Positions 32,714-41,623 of a stretch of DNA of 64,000 bases are shown here, in pieces; the first letter of the stretch is position 1, and each line of letters starts with the position of its first letter. This DNA is from Pseudoselenomonas ruminantium (GTDB lineage Bacteria > Bacillota > Negativicutes > Selenomonadales > Selenomonadaceae). A program made the translations under genes and the position numbers. The notes beneath the pieces are model-generated. The model did not search any database and was not told the DNA's origin. It saw only the letters and a list, made by a program, of their open reading frames with translations. The stretch lies in NCBI GenBank assembly GCA_015058655.1, contig SVBX01000013.1:1-64000 (forward strand), written 5' to 3'.

Positions 32714-34444
32714 ATGGAAAGGATTGTAAAGAAAGTGGCAAATAAAAAAAGGCTTCTCGGCACCATTTTGCTTGGCTTGCAACTGCCAGGCTGCCTGGCT
32801 ATGGCTGCACCGGCAGAGCCGTGGGTTTATGATTCTTTGGAAGAGCTTGCGGCAGCGGGGTATCTGGAGATGCCGGAAAAGCCCTTGGACAGCTATTCCC
32901 GCGAGGAACTGGCAGGTATGGTGTCAAAGGCCCTGGCGGACATGGAAGAAAAGCGGACGGGCAGCCTGGCAGATGAATATGCTTTGCTGACCAAGCTGGA
33001 GGTCATGGACGAGGTGCAGCTGAAGCTGGCCAAGGAACAGGAGCATTTTGCCCAGGAGCATCTGGACGCGGCCAAGGCCAGGGCCAGGCACGCAGCAGAA
33101 ATGCTGGTGCGCCGTTCCATAGAGGGCCAGAACCGCTTGGAAATCATGACCCCCTTGAAGGAAAAGAACGATGCGGCGCAGGAGAAACTGAGCTTCGCTG
33201 CCAGAGATTATGCCGAGGCCAAGAGCCGGGTAGTGGAGCTTACAGGGCTTTTGCAGCAGGTGCGGCAAAGGCAGCAGCAATTGATGGCGGAGATGAGCGG
33301 CATGGCCGGGGATGGCAATGCGGTGGCTTCTTCGGCAACAGCGGGGAAAGGTTCTCCTTCCCTGGCAGGCAAGGCAAGCAGGCCGGTGCAGCCAGCAGCG
33401 CTGGGTACCGGCTCGCAGGGAACCGGAGCAGCAGGACAGGCGGATTCTGCTTTGGCGGCGGCAGGCAGGCTCAGGGCTGAATTTGCCGGGGAATTGGAGC
33501 AAAAAGGCAGCCTGGATGAAGGCAGTGCCACCAGGCAGCTTTCCTCTAACCTTCCTCTGCGGAAGGTGCCCGACCAGAGGTTCAAGGTGGATGCGGAACT
33601 GCGCCTGGACTCGCGGAATTCCAGCGGCGACCATGGCAACGGTTCGCGCACCAGGCTCCGCACCCGCGTCTATCCGGATTACAACATTGATGGCAACTGG
33701 CACCTCATGGGCATGCTGGAGTGGGAAAAGACTTTTTCCGGAGAAAAATCCAGTGACGATGGCAAGCTGAAATTCGACCGCTATTATCTCAGTGGCGATA
33801 TAGGCACGGTGCATGCGGATCTGGGTGCCTTCGGCAGCTACATGGCAGAGGGCAACATTTACGACAGCAAATTCAAGGGAGCCAGGTTCTCCGTGGGAAA
33901 GCCTGTGCGCTATACCCTGGAAGCAGGCCAGGTAGGCAGGGACGGGGTCAAGAACTCCTTTGACCTGACGGCCTCATATAAGGGGCCGGATTATGGGGTA
34001 GATGGCGGCATCTACCGCTTCGGCTTCGATGGCGGCTCCTGGCAGAATATCTACATGGCGAATTACCGCCACAATCTGGGGGTCTTCGATGGCAGTGCCA
34101 TGGTCCTGTATGGCAAGGAAAAGGACAAGGGGGGCAAGGCCGGCTATGTGCTGACCCTGGGCTATAATCCCGCCGACAGTTGGAAGCCCTATACCTGGAA
34201 TGGCTGGTTGAAGTATTACTATCAGCCTTACTCTACTTACCTTTCACATACCATGAACGGCCTGGCAGATGTGCTGAAGCTGCATGGCGGCTTCAAGGGC
34301 TGGGGCGTGGGCTTTTCCTATAACCTGCCCCATGAATGGAGCCTGGGACTTGAGTACTATGCTCTGAGGGATATTGACTACGGCCACTCTGCCAATACCA
34401 TCTGGGGCTATGTGACCAAGACCTTCAAGAATTACCGTGAATAA
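32714..34444 (+). CDS. Outer-membrane beta-barrel protein with SLH-like start and coiled coil
   Basis: 576 residues. A signal peptide (about 12-31) is followed by an SLH-like segment (WVYDSLEELAAAGYLE, then SYSREELAGMVSKAL, about 36-75) that in Negativicutes ties porins to peptidoglycan. Then comes an Ala/Glu/Lys-rich coiled coil (about 80-205), a low-complexity linker (205-290), and a C-terminal region of alternating strands (FKVDAELRLDSR, then RTRVYPDYNIDGNW, ending GYVTKTFKNYRE) typical of a barrel. Placed first in a polysaccharide operon, it is probably the outer-membrane exit channel, analogous to PgaA or AlgE (inference). The next gene starts 23 bp later. Confidence 0.75.
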   Translation: MERIVKKVANKKRLLGTILLGLQLPGCLAMAAPAEPWVYDSLEELAAAGYLEMPEKPLDSYSREELAGMVSKALADMEEKRTGSLADEYALLTKLEVMDEVQLKLAKEQEHFAQEHLDAAKARARHAAEMLVRRSIEGQNRLEIMTPLKEKNDAAQEKLSFAARDYAEAKSRVVELTGLLQQVRQRQQQLMAEMSGMAGDGNAVASSATAGKGSPSLAGKASRPVQPAALGTGSQGTGAAGQADSALAAAGRLRAEFAGELEQKGSLDEGSATRQLSSNLPLRKVPDQRFKVDAELRLDSRNSSGDHGNGSRTRLRTRVYPDYNIDGNWHLMGMLEWEKTFSGEKSSDDGKLKFDRYYLSGDIGTVHADLGAFGSYMAEGNIYDSKFKGARFSVGKPVRYTLEAGQVGRDGVKNSFDLTASYKGPDYGVDGGIYRFGFDGGSWQNIYMANYRHNLGVFDGSAMVLYGKEKDKGGKAGYVLTLGYNPADSWKPYTWNGWLKYYYQPYSTYLSHTMNGLADVLKLHGGFKGWGVGFSYNLPHEWSLGLEYYALRDIDYGHSANTIWGYVTKTFKNYRE

Positions 34445-34467
34445 AGAAGAAAGGAAAAGTACGCATC

Positions 34468-35781
34468 ATGGATATGTTGAAAAAGCTGAGCGGCAAGGAA
34501 ACTAAACTTGCAGTAGTGGGACTGGGTTATGTGGGCCTGCCCTTGGCGGCAGCCTTTGCGGAAAAATTTACGGTTATCGGCTTTGATATGAACGAGCGAA
34601 AAATCGCTGCCTATAAAGAGGGGCGGGATGTGACAGCGGAGATAGGGGATGAGGCTCTGCAGCAGGCAGGCATCGACCTTACCAGCGACCCGGAGCGCTT
34701 GAGGGAGGCTTCCTTTATCATCATAGCTGTGCCCACCCCCATCAATGGGGACAAGACTCCTGATTTGGGGCCGGTGATAGGTGCTTCGGAAACGGTTGGC
34801 AGGTATCTTGCCAAGGGCAGCATCGTGGTCTATGAGTCCACGGTGTACCCAGGGGTGACGGAAGATGTATGCATGCCGGTGCTGGAGGAGAAGTCCGGCC
34901 TCTTTTGCGGTCAGGATTTCAAGATCGGCTACTCCCCGGAGCGCATCAATCCAGGTGACAAGGTGCATCGGCTGAAGAGCATCACCAAGATCGTTTCCGG
35001 CATAGACGAGGATGCCCTGCGGGATATCAGTGCTGTGTACGGCTCCATCATAGAGAAGATTTATCCCGCCTCTGACATCAAGGTGGCTGAGGCAGCCAAG
35101 CTGGTGGAGAATACCCAGCGGGATATCAACATCGCCTTCATGAACGAGCTCTCCATGGTCTTCCATCAGATGGGCATTGATACGGAGGAAGTGGCCAAGG
35201 CCATGGACACCAAGTGGAATGCTTTAGGCTTCCGTCCCGGCCTGGTAGGAGGACATTGCATAGGGGTGGATCCCTACTATTTCATCTACGAAGCGGAAAA
35301 CCTCGATCAACATTCCCAGATGATTTCTGCCGGTCGCCGCATCAACAACGACATGAGCAAATTCGTGGCCCAGGAAATCGTGAAGGTGTTGCTGAAGGCA
35401 GGGGTGAATGCTCCACGGGCCAGGATTTTCCTCTTGGGCATGACCTTCAAGGAAAACTGCCCCGATACCAGGAACTCCCGGGCGGTGGATGTTTACCGGC
35501 ATCTGGCGGAATACGGCCTGACTGCCATGGCGGCAGACCCTTTGGCTGACCCTTATGACTTCCTGCAGGAGTACGGCATACAGCTGGTGCCGGAGGAAGA
35601 AGTGCAGGAGGCCGACTGTATCGTTATCCTGGCGGCCCACGACTGCTACCGCCGCCGTTCTTTGCAGGAACTGAAAAAGCTTTATGCGAAGGAATGCAAG
35701 GCGCCTGTGCTGATAGATGTGAGGAATATCTACAGCCGCCGGGCGGCTGAAGAAATGGGCTTTGTGTACTGGAGCCTTTGA
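34468..35781 (+). CDS. UDP-hexose(amine) 6-dehydrogenase, TviB/WbpO-like
   Basis: 437 residues, cytoplasmic, UDP-glucose/GDP-mannose dehydrogenase family. NAD site VVGLGYVGLPLAAAF; substrate and catalytic segments IAVPTPIN, YESTVYPGVTEDVC, KLVENTQRDINIAFMNEL and the catalytic Cys in PGLVGGHCIGVDPYY. These match the TviB/WbpO group, which oxidises UDP-N-acetylhexosamine to the uronic acid, better than plain UDP-glucose dehydrogenase. It would supply an activated (amino)uronic acid to the synthase two genes downstream. Second gene of the operon, 33 bp before the next. Confidence 0.88.
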   Translation: MDMLKKLSGKETKLAVVGLGYVGLPLAAAFAEKFTVIGFDMNERKIAAYKEGRDVTAEIGDEALQQAGIDLTSDPERLREASFIIIAVPTPINGDKTPDLGPVIGASETVGRYLAKGSIVVYESTVYPGVTEDVCMPVLEEKSGLFCGQDFKIGYSPERINPGDKVHRLKSITKIVSGIDEDALRDISAVYGSIIEKIYPASDIKVAEAAKLVENTQRDINIAFMNELSMVFHQMGIDTEEVAKAMDTKWNALGFRPGLVGGHCIGVDPYYFIYEAENLDQHSQMISAGRRINNDMSKFVAQEIVKVLLKAGVNAPRARIFLLGMTFKENCPDTRNSRAVDVYRHLAEYGLTAMAADPLADPYDFLQEYGIQLVPEEEVQEADCIVILAAHDCYRRRSLQELKKLYAKECKAPVLIDVRNIYSRRAAEEMGFVYWSL

Positions 35782-35814
35782 TATGAGCTGTGGGATAGGA
35801 GGATTTGACGAGCC

Positions 35815-36765
35815 GTGAACTATAGGAAGCTCGTTCTGGCAGTTGTCCTGGTGCTGGCCTGCGTGATAGGCGCCCTGATTTATGTGCGGGACAATCTGAT
35901 CGAGAAGACGGAATTCATTCCAGATATAACTGACCTTACCAAGAATTACCTGGCAGAAGATGAAATCAAGGCTGCCTTGGCTAAAAGGGCAGAGGCAGAT
36001 ATTCAGCCGGTAGAGGTCATCACCACCCTGCAGGATGGCACTCCCCGTCTGGCACTGGTCTTTGATGGCATGCCTGACAGGCCTCTGGCAGCGAAGCTCC
36101 TGGATGTGCTGGCGAAACACAAGACCCCGGCTGTGTTCTTCCTGGAGGGGGAGAATGTGGCAGATGAGCCTGAGGTCATCAAGCTCATACGCCAGGCCGG
36201 GCAGGAGGTAGGCAACTACACTTATGTGGGCCTGGCCTCCCTGGAAAAGCGCAGTCCCCAGGAGCAGATAAGGGAAATCTGCCGGGGGCAGAAAGCTGTG
36301 ACCATGCACGATGCGCTGGCTCCCAGTCTTTTCCGTGCACCCCATACGGTGTATACGGACGAGCTGCTGAAGTCCGTCCGGGCGGCGGGGCTGGAATATG
36401 CTGTGAAGGAGAATGTACGCTTCAAGCCGGGCACAATCCACAACCAGGAAGAGGCTGATGCCTATGCTGCAGGAGTGTCCAATGGCAGCATCATAGCCAT
36501 TTCCATAGAACCCTTCGTGGAGCAGAAGGCAGATGACCCGGCAGTGCGGGAGGAAAAGCCCGCCGTGGACATGAAGCCCACCATCAAGGATGAAAAGCCC
36601 AATCCCCCTATTGCCAAAGTGGAATTGGACAAGGAACTTGATATGCTGCTTACGGCCCTGGAGAGACAGGGCAAGTCATTCATCTATGTGAACCAGTTCA
36701 GAAAGATTCACTACATACCTGCGGCGCTGCTTCTGCCGGGGAGCCAGGAAGGAGGTCAGGAGTGA
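35815..36765 (+). CDS. Membrane-anchored, degenerate polysaccharide-deacetylase (NodB-like) protein
   Basis: 316 residues, GTG start with AGGAGG 12 bp before it. An N-terminal transmembrane helix (about 6-24) anchors a periplasmic domain. The NodB fold is suggested by RLALVFDGMPDRPLAAKLL, TPAVFFLEG and LFRAPHTVYTDELL, but the DD metal pair of active deacetylases (TFDDG) is changed to FDG, so it may be inactive or scaffold-like. The C-terminal part is Lys/Glu/Pro-rich. It overlaps the synthase gene by a TGATG junction. Confidence 0.75.
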   Translation: MNYRKLVLAVVLVLACVIGALIYVRDNLIEKTEFIPDITDLTKNYLAEDEIKAALAKRAEADIQPVEVITTLQDGTPRLALVFDGMPDRPLAAKLLDVLAKHKTPAVFFLEGENVADEPEVIKLIRQAGQEVGNYTYVGLASLEKRSPQEQIREICRGQKAVTMHDALAPSLFRAPHTVYTDELLKSVRAAGLEYAVKENVRFKPGTIHNQEEADAYAAGVSNGSIIAISIEPFVEQKADDPAVREEKPAVDMKPTIKDEKPNPPIAKVELDKELDMLLTALERQGKSFIYVNQFRKIHYIPAALLLPGSQEGGQE

Positions 36766-38612
36766 TGGAGGAAAAGAAAGAAAAACCGGATATTCTCTAC
36801 GAAGAAAAGCCTGACCGCCGCCTGCTGTCCTATGTGCCCGATGCCTCCGGCCAGCGCAGCAACCATGACCGCCGGGGCGGTTTCGATGGTCAGGAGCCGG
36901 AGGATTACACGGAGTACCAGCGAGAGGATAAGGCGGGCCAGCGCTATCTGGTGGACTATGCCGTGGACATGTCCTTTGAGGGCAGCGGCGGCAGCGGCAT
37001 ACTGAAAGGCACTGCGGTGGATATCAGCACCACCGGCCTGCTGGTGAAATTCCCCATTTGGGAAAAAGTACCGCAAATAGGGGATAAGGCTAAGCTCACT
37101 TTTGAAATCACCCCCGGCTCCATGCCCGAAGGCTATGAAATGAAAATCAAGAAGCTGAAGGCCAAATGCGTCAGGGTGGTGGAAAAAGATGGAGAGATGC
37201 TCTGCGCCCTGGAATTTTCCGACACTTTGGCCCAGTATGCCACCGCCAAGCGGCAGAACTACATGCTGGGGGCTTCGGCCTTCCTGCTGGGCATCATCGT
37301 GCTGGCCATTGTCATGATGAGGGCGGAGTCCGTGGTGTATTTCCGCTTCAACCGCTGGTTGTACCTTTACAGCATCATTGCCGCCACCTTCCTCCTGTCC
37401 CGATACTTCTTCGCTACCTTCTACCGGCCCGTGAAGATTGACCCGGACTACACGCCGGGGGTGACCATCATCATCCCTTGCTTCAATGAAGAACAGTGGA
37501 TAGACCGCACCATCAAGAGCTGCATCAATCAGGATTATCCGGCGGACAAGCTGGAAGTCATCGTGGTGGATGACCACTCCAACGACCATTCGGTGGAGCG
37601 CATCAAGGAGACCATCGAGGAGCTGAAGGCGGCAGACACCCGTGAAGGAGGCTACCGGGTAGAGGGGCGCATCCGCTATATCGTCCAGAAGTACAACAAG
37701 GGCAAGCGTGAGGCCATGGCCCTGGGCGCACAGGAGGCGCAGCATGAGCTGCTGGTCTTCGTGGACTCTGATAGCTTCCTTGACCCCTTTGCGGTGCGCA
37801 ACATCGTCCAGCCCTTCAAGGACAAAGAGATGGGGGGCGTGTCGGGGCGCACGGATGTGGCCAACACCTACACCAATGCCCTGACCCGCATGCAGTCTGT
37901 GCGTTACTACATCGCCTTCCGCATCATGAAGGCGGCAGAGAGCTACTTCGATGCCGTGACCTGCCTGTCAGGGCCTCTGTCCTGCTATCGGCGGGATTTG
38001 GTGCTGCGCTACTCCGATGCCTGGCTGAACCAGAAATTCCTGGGCCAGCGGGCTACCTTCGGGGATGACCGCAGCATGACCAACTTCATCCTCAGGCACA
38101 ACCGCACCTGCTATCAGGATACTGCCGTATGCATGACTATCGTGCCCAAGAGCTACACCATGTTCCTCAAGCAGCAGATGCGCTGGAAGCGCTCCTGGCT
38201 GCGTGAATCCCTCATCGCCGCTCGCTATATCTGGAAAAAGGAGCCCTTCATGTCCCTGAGCTTCTACATGGGACTGGCGGTGCCCATCGCGGCTCCCATC
38301 ATCGTGCTCTACAATCTCATCTATGTGCCTATCATGCACAGGGTGTTCCCCGTGACCTTCATGGTAGGCATGCTGCTCATGGCCCTGCTCATGAGCAGCG
38401 CCCAGCTTTTCCTGCGCCGCAGCACCACCTGGGTTTTCGGCATGTGGTTCTGTCTCTACTATGAGGCCGTGCTCCTGTGGCAGATGCCCGTGGCCTGGGT
38501 CACCTTCTGGAAATCCACCTGGGGCACCAGGATGACTCCGGCAGATTTGGAGGAAATGGAGAAGGAATGGCGCAAGAAGGAAAGGAAGGAAAAGAAACAG
38601 CATGAACCCTAA
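36765..38612 (+). CDS. Processive GT2 polysaccharide synthase with N-terminal PilZ domain
   Basis: 615 residues. The PilZ-like domain (about 50-165) has DISTTG, the DxSxxG half of the cyclic di-GMP site; the RxxxR half appears as KAGQR (Lys for the first Arg). Two transmembrane helices (about 168-186, 200-216) precede a GT-2 catalytic domain: VTIIIPCFNEEQWI, VVDDHSNDHS, VFVDSDSF (DxD), FGDDRSM and QQMRW (QxxRW, mark of processive synthases). About four more helices follow. It should polymerise a nucleotide-sugar-derived polymer and thread it through the inner membrane, switched on by cyclic di-GMP. Start ATG 36765 with GGAGGTCAGG upstream. Confidence 0.9.
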   Translation: MEEKKEKPDILYEEKPDRRLLSYVPDASGQRSNHDRRGGFDGQEPEDYTEYQREDKAGQRYLVDYAVDMSFEGSGGSGILKGTAVDISTTGLLVKFPIWEKVPQIGDKAKLTFEITPGSMPEGYEMKIKKLKAKCVRVVEKDGEMLCALEFSDTLAQYATAKRQNYMLGASAFLLGIIVLAIVMMRAESVVYFRFNRWLYLYSIIAATFLLSRYFFATFYRPVKIDPDYTPGVTIIIPCFNEEQWIDRTIKSCINQDYPADKLEVIVVDDHSNDHSVERIKETIEELKAADTREGGYRVEGRIRYIVQKYNKGKREAMALGAQEAQHELLVFVDSDSFLDPFAVRNIVQPFKDKEMGGVSGRTDVANTYTNALTRMQSVRYYIAFRIMKAAESYFDAVTCLSGPLSCYRRDLVLRYSDAWLNQKFLGQRATFGDDRSMTNFILRHNRTCYQDTAVCMTIVPKSYTMFLKQQMRWKRSWLRESLIAARYIWKKEPFMSLSFYMGLAVPIAAPIIVLYNLIYVPIMHRVFPVTFMVGMLLMALLMSSAQLFLRRSTTWVFGMWFCLYYEAVLLWQMPVAWVTFWKSTWGTRMTPADLEEMEKEWRKKERKEKKQHEP

Positions 38613-40515
38613 GGAAAATACAGATGCCCGAGTGCTGGCTTTGGGGGATGAGGCCTTTTCCAGTCGCAAGAACCGCAGGAAGAAGCTGAGGGTGCTGCTG
38701 GAAATCGCTGCGCTGTCTGTGCTGGCCTTTGCCCTCTACAGCCTCTTCTACAGCCTGAAATCATATGAGCCTTATGACCGCAGCGCCGTGACGGCAGGGG
38801 AGAAAGATACGGGCTTTGTGGCCCTCTCCTACTTCGGGGTAGACCAGATAGGCGATACCTCCACCCTTATCGGCCAGAAGCAGCTGCACAAGCATCTGGG
38901 AGAGCTGAAGCGGCAGGGCTTCGTCACCGTCACCCAGCAGGATATACTGGACTATTACCAGCAGGGCAAGCCCTTGCCGGAAAAGTCCCTGTACCTGATG
39001 TTCGAGGACGGCAGGCGGGACACTGCCATCTTTGCCCAGCCGGTGCTGGAGGATTTGAATTACAAGGCCAGCATCATGAGCTATGCGGAAAATCTTGAAA
39101 CCATGGATTTGAAATTCCTGAAGCCTTCGGAGCTGACGGAGCTGGTAGAATCAACCTTCTGGGAACAGGGCACCAATGGCTACCGCATGGAATACATCAA
39201 TGTCTTTGACCGCTACAACAACTATATAGGCGAGATAGACCCCCTGCGCTTTGCCATGCTGAGCCCCTACCTGGGCCGCCGCTACAACCACTATCTCATG
39301 GACTATATCCGGGACGAACACGGCGTGCCCAAGGAAAGCTACGGCCACATGAGCCGCCGCATCAGCTATGACTATGAGCGGCTGCGGGATATCTACACGG
39401 AAAACTTCGGCAAGGTGCCTGCCGCCTATGTGCATATGCACGGCAATACGGGGAAATTTGCCAACAACAACGCGGTGAGCGCTGTCAACGAAAAGTGGAT
39501 ACGGGATCTTTTTTCCATGACTTTCAACCGGGAGGGCTATTGCTTCAATCAGAGAAACAGCAGCCTTTACGACCTGACCCGCATGCAGCCGCAGCCCTAC
39601 TGGCCCATCAATCACCTGCTCATGCGCATCAAGTATGACATCAATACCCCCATCGAGTTCTGTGATGGCGGGGATGAGCGGCTCTCCGGCTGGAATCTCC
39701 TGGAGGGTGCCCAGGAACTTGAGAAGGAAACCTACACCCTCACCACCCTGCCGGAACAGCATGCCCTCTCTGAGGTGCGGGACAGCAACGGCCTGCAGGA
39801 TGTGAAGCTCTCCGTGAACCTCCTGGGCAATGCCTTCGGCGCCCAGCAGATTTTCCTGCGCAGCGATGCCCAAAGGGAAAATTACATTTGTGTGGAATTA
39901 CTCAATAATGAACTATTGGTGCTGGAAAAAGTTGGCAACAGCCGTCGGGAACTCTATCGGGAAAGAATCCCCGTAATCCTGGGAGAAAAAATCCCTTCGG
40001 TAGAGGAAGACCGGCGGGAGGTGGAGACACAGGAAAACTATGCCTTCGCCCGCTACGCCACTTCCAAGGAGCAGGCCCAGGAATACTATGGCCGGGCCAA
40101 GAACCGCGAGGCCATGCCAGCTGCCTCCGTGGAGGATGGGGCAGAAGCCTACAATCATGTGCAGAGCTTCCATCGCCGGGGCAATCACGCCCTGAAGCTT
40201 GACCTCAAGGGGGACAAGCTGACGGTGTGGCTGGATGACAAGGTCGGGCCTGAGGGAATCACGGTGGGAGATACCAATCGTGGCAGCATTTTCCTGGGAG
40301 CTTCCTGGCAGGGCGAGGCCTGGAGCCAGAGAAATCTGGCGGATGATGTGTACGATGCAGTCTTTGAAAAACTCAAAGTCACTACCAATACCGGCAAGAA
40401 GGACGGGGAGGAAAAAGTCCTTTTCACCACGGAACTGTCCGGCACTGACAAGATGATTTTCGCCCTGCAGGAAACTTGGGAAAAAGTATTGTTCTGGTTC
40501 TTGAAGAACGCATGA
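38602..40515 (+). CDS. Membrane-anchored NodB-like deacetylase with C-terminal lectin-like domain
   Basis: 637 residues, overlapping the synthase by 11 bp. A cytoplasmic basic start, one transmembrane helix (about 32-52), then a periplasmic deacetylase-like domain (VALSYFGVDQIGDTS, LYLMFEDGRRDTAIFAQPVL, YKASIMSY) of the PgaB N-terminal type; the motif is FEDG rather than FDDG. A middle part of unknown fold follows, and about 500-600 has a strand pattern (ALKLDLKGDKLTVWLDDK, SIFLGASWQG) like LamG/concanavalin A domains that bind sugars. A final hydrophobic segment is near the C-terminus. Likely modifies or guides the nascent polymer. Confidence 0.75.
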   Translation: MNPKENTDARVLALGDEAFSSRKNRRKKLRVLLEIAALSVLAFALYSLFYSLKSYEPYDRSAVTAGEKDTGFVALSYFGVDQIGDTSTLIGQKQLHKHLGELKRQGFVTVTQQDILDYYQQGKPLPEKSLYLMFEDGRRDTAIFAQPVLEDLNYKASIMSYAENLETMDLKFLKPSELTELVESTFWEQGTNGYRMEYINVFDRYNNYIGEIDPLRFAMLSPYLGRRYNHYLMDYIRDEHGVPKESYGHMSRRISYDYERLRDIYTENFGKVPAAYVHMHGNTGKFANNNAVSAVNEKWIRDLFSMTFNREGYCFNQRNSSLYDLTRMQPQPYWPINHLLMRIKYDINTPIEFCDGGDERLSGWNLLEGAQELEKETYTLTTLPEQHALSEVRDSNGLQDVKLSVNLLGNAFGAQQIFLRSDAQRENYICVELLNNELLVLEKVGNSRRELYRERIPVILGEKIPSVEEDRREVETQENYAFARYATSKEQAQEYYGRAKNREAMPAASVEDGAEAYNHVQSFHRRGNHALKLDLKGDKLTVWLDDKVGPEGITVGDTNRGSIFLGASWQGEAWSQRNLADDVYDAVFEKLKVTTNTGKKDGEEKVLFTTELSGTDKMIFALQETWEKVLFWFLKNA

Positions 40516-40559
40516 GGGAGGGGCGTTGAAAGCCCCACAAGAGAGGGAGGATGTCAGCA

Positions 40560-41609
40560 ATGAAAAAGTATCTTGGCACTCTGGCACTGGGCCTTTCCCT
40601 GACTGTCCTATCCGGCTGCGCCGGCGCAGAGCCTGCCCCGGGGGCCGGGGCGCTGTCTGAGCATCCCCCCGTGACCCTCTCGGTCTGGCTGGCCTCCTGG
40701 GATGCAGAGCGGGGAGAGCAGGAATACAAGAAAATCAAGCGTCAGGCAGAGTCCCTTTCCTGCTTCATGGCCTATTATGATAAGGACGACAAGCTCTTTA
40801 TCCCGCAGGAAACACGCTCTATCGCCGCCTTTGCCCAAAAGGAAGGCCAGAAGCAGCGCTATCTTTCCATCACCAATGACCGCCAGGATGAAAAAGGCAA
40901 GTTTGTGGCCAAGGACAAGGAACTGCTGAGAAGGCTCCTGGCGGACGAAGCAGGCAAGGAGGCAGTGGCAGCTGAAATGATAGCGGCGGCCAAAGAACTT
41001 GACTGTACGGGACTGGAGCTTGACTATGAGGCCTTTTTCAAGGACAAGGAACTGTTGCAGGAGTATCTGGCTTTTACCTACAAGCTGGCCTCAGCCTGCC
41101 TGAAGGAGCATCTGGCCCTGCGCATCGTGCTGGAGCCTGGGATGCCCATGGACGCGGGCCTTTGCAAGGGGCCTGAGTATGTGGTGATGTTCTACAACCT
41201 TTACGGCACCCACAGCGGCCCCGGCCCCAAGGCAGATTTTGCCTTCATCGAAAAGACCATCAAGAAGATGGAGGCGCTGCCGGGCAAGAAGTCCGCAGCT
41301 TTGGCCACCGGTGGCTGCCTGTGGGAAGACTATGTCCCCTTGGGAGACAAGAAGGGCAAGGTGCGCAATGTGGACGAAGCCGAAGCCGTGCAGCTGGCCG
41401 AGAAGCATCATGCCACTCCGGTGCGGGACGAGAAAAGCCATGCCCTGCACTTTGCCTATCAGGCTGAGGGACATGAGTATGTGGTCTGGTATGCTGACAG
41501 TGAAACCCTCAATGCCTGGATAGGCGCCGCAGCTCGCGGCGGCCTTGACCGGGTCAGCCTCTGGCGGCTGGGGGGAAATGATACTATCAAGGAAATCAAA
41601 CTAAAATGA
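40560..41609 (+). CDS. GH18-like lipoprotein (glycosidase)
   Basis: 349 residues. A signal peptide with lipobox LSGC at about 18-21 makes it a lipoprotein. The domain resembles YaaH-type GH18: SVWLASWD at the first strand, GLELDYEAF at about 150-158 (the DxDxE-like strand 4 with the catalytic Glu), VVMFYNLYG for strand 6 and DRVSLWRLGG at the end. It may cut the polymer, as the C-terminal half of PgaB or PslG does in other systems (analogy only). ATG 40560 is preferred to 40551 because GAGAGGGAGG ends immediately before the latter. Confidence 0.8.
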   Translation: MKKYLGTLALGLSLTVLSGCAGAEPAPGAGALSEHPPVTLSVWLASWDAERGEQEYKKIKRQAESLSCFMAYYDKDDKLFIPQETRSIAAFAQKEGQKQRYLSITNDRQDEKGKFVAKDKELLRRLLADEAGKEAVAAEMIAAAKELDCTGLELDYEAFFKDKELLQEYLAFTYKLASACLKEHLALRIVLEPGMPMDAGLCKGPEYVVMFYNLYGTHSGPGPKADFAFIEKTIKKMEALPGKKSAALATGGCLWEDYVPLGDKKGKVRNVDEAEAVQLAEKHHATPVRDEKSHALHFAYQAEGHEYVVWYADSETLNAWIGAAARGGLDRVSLWRLGGNDTIKEIKLK

Positions 41610-41623
41610 AAGGATAAATCAGC

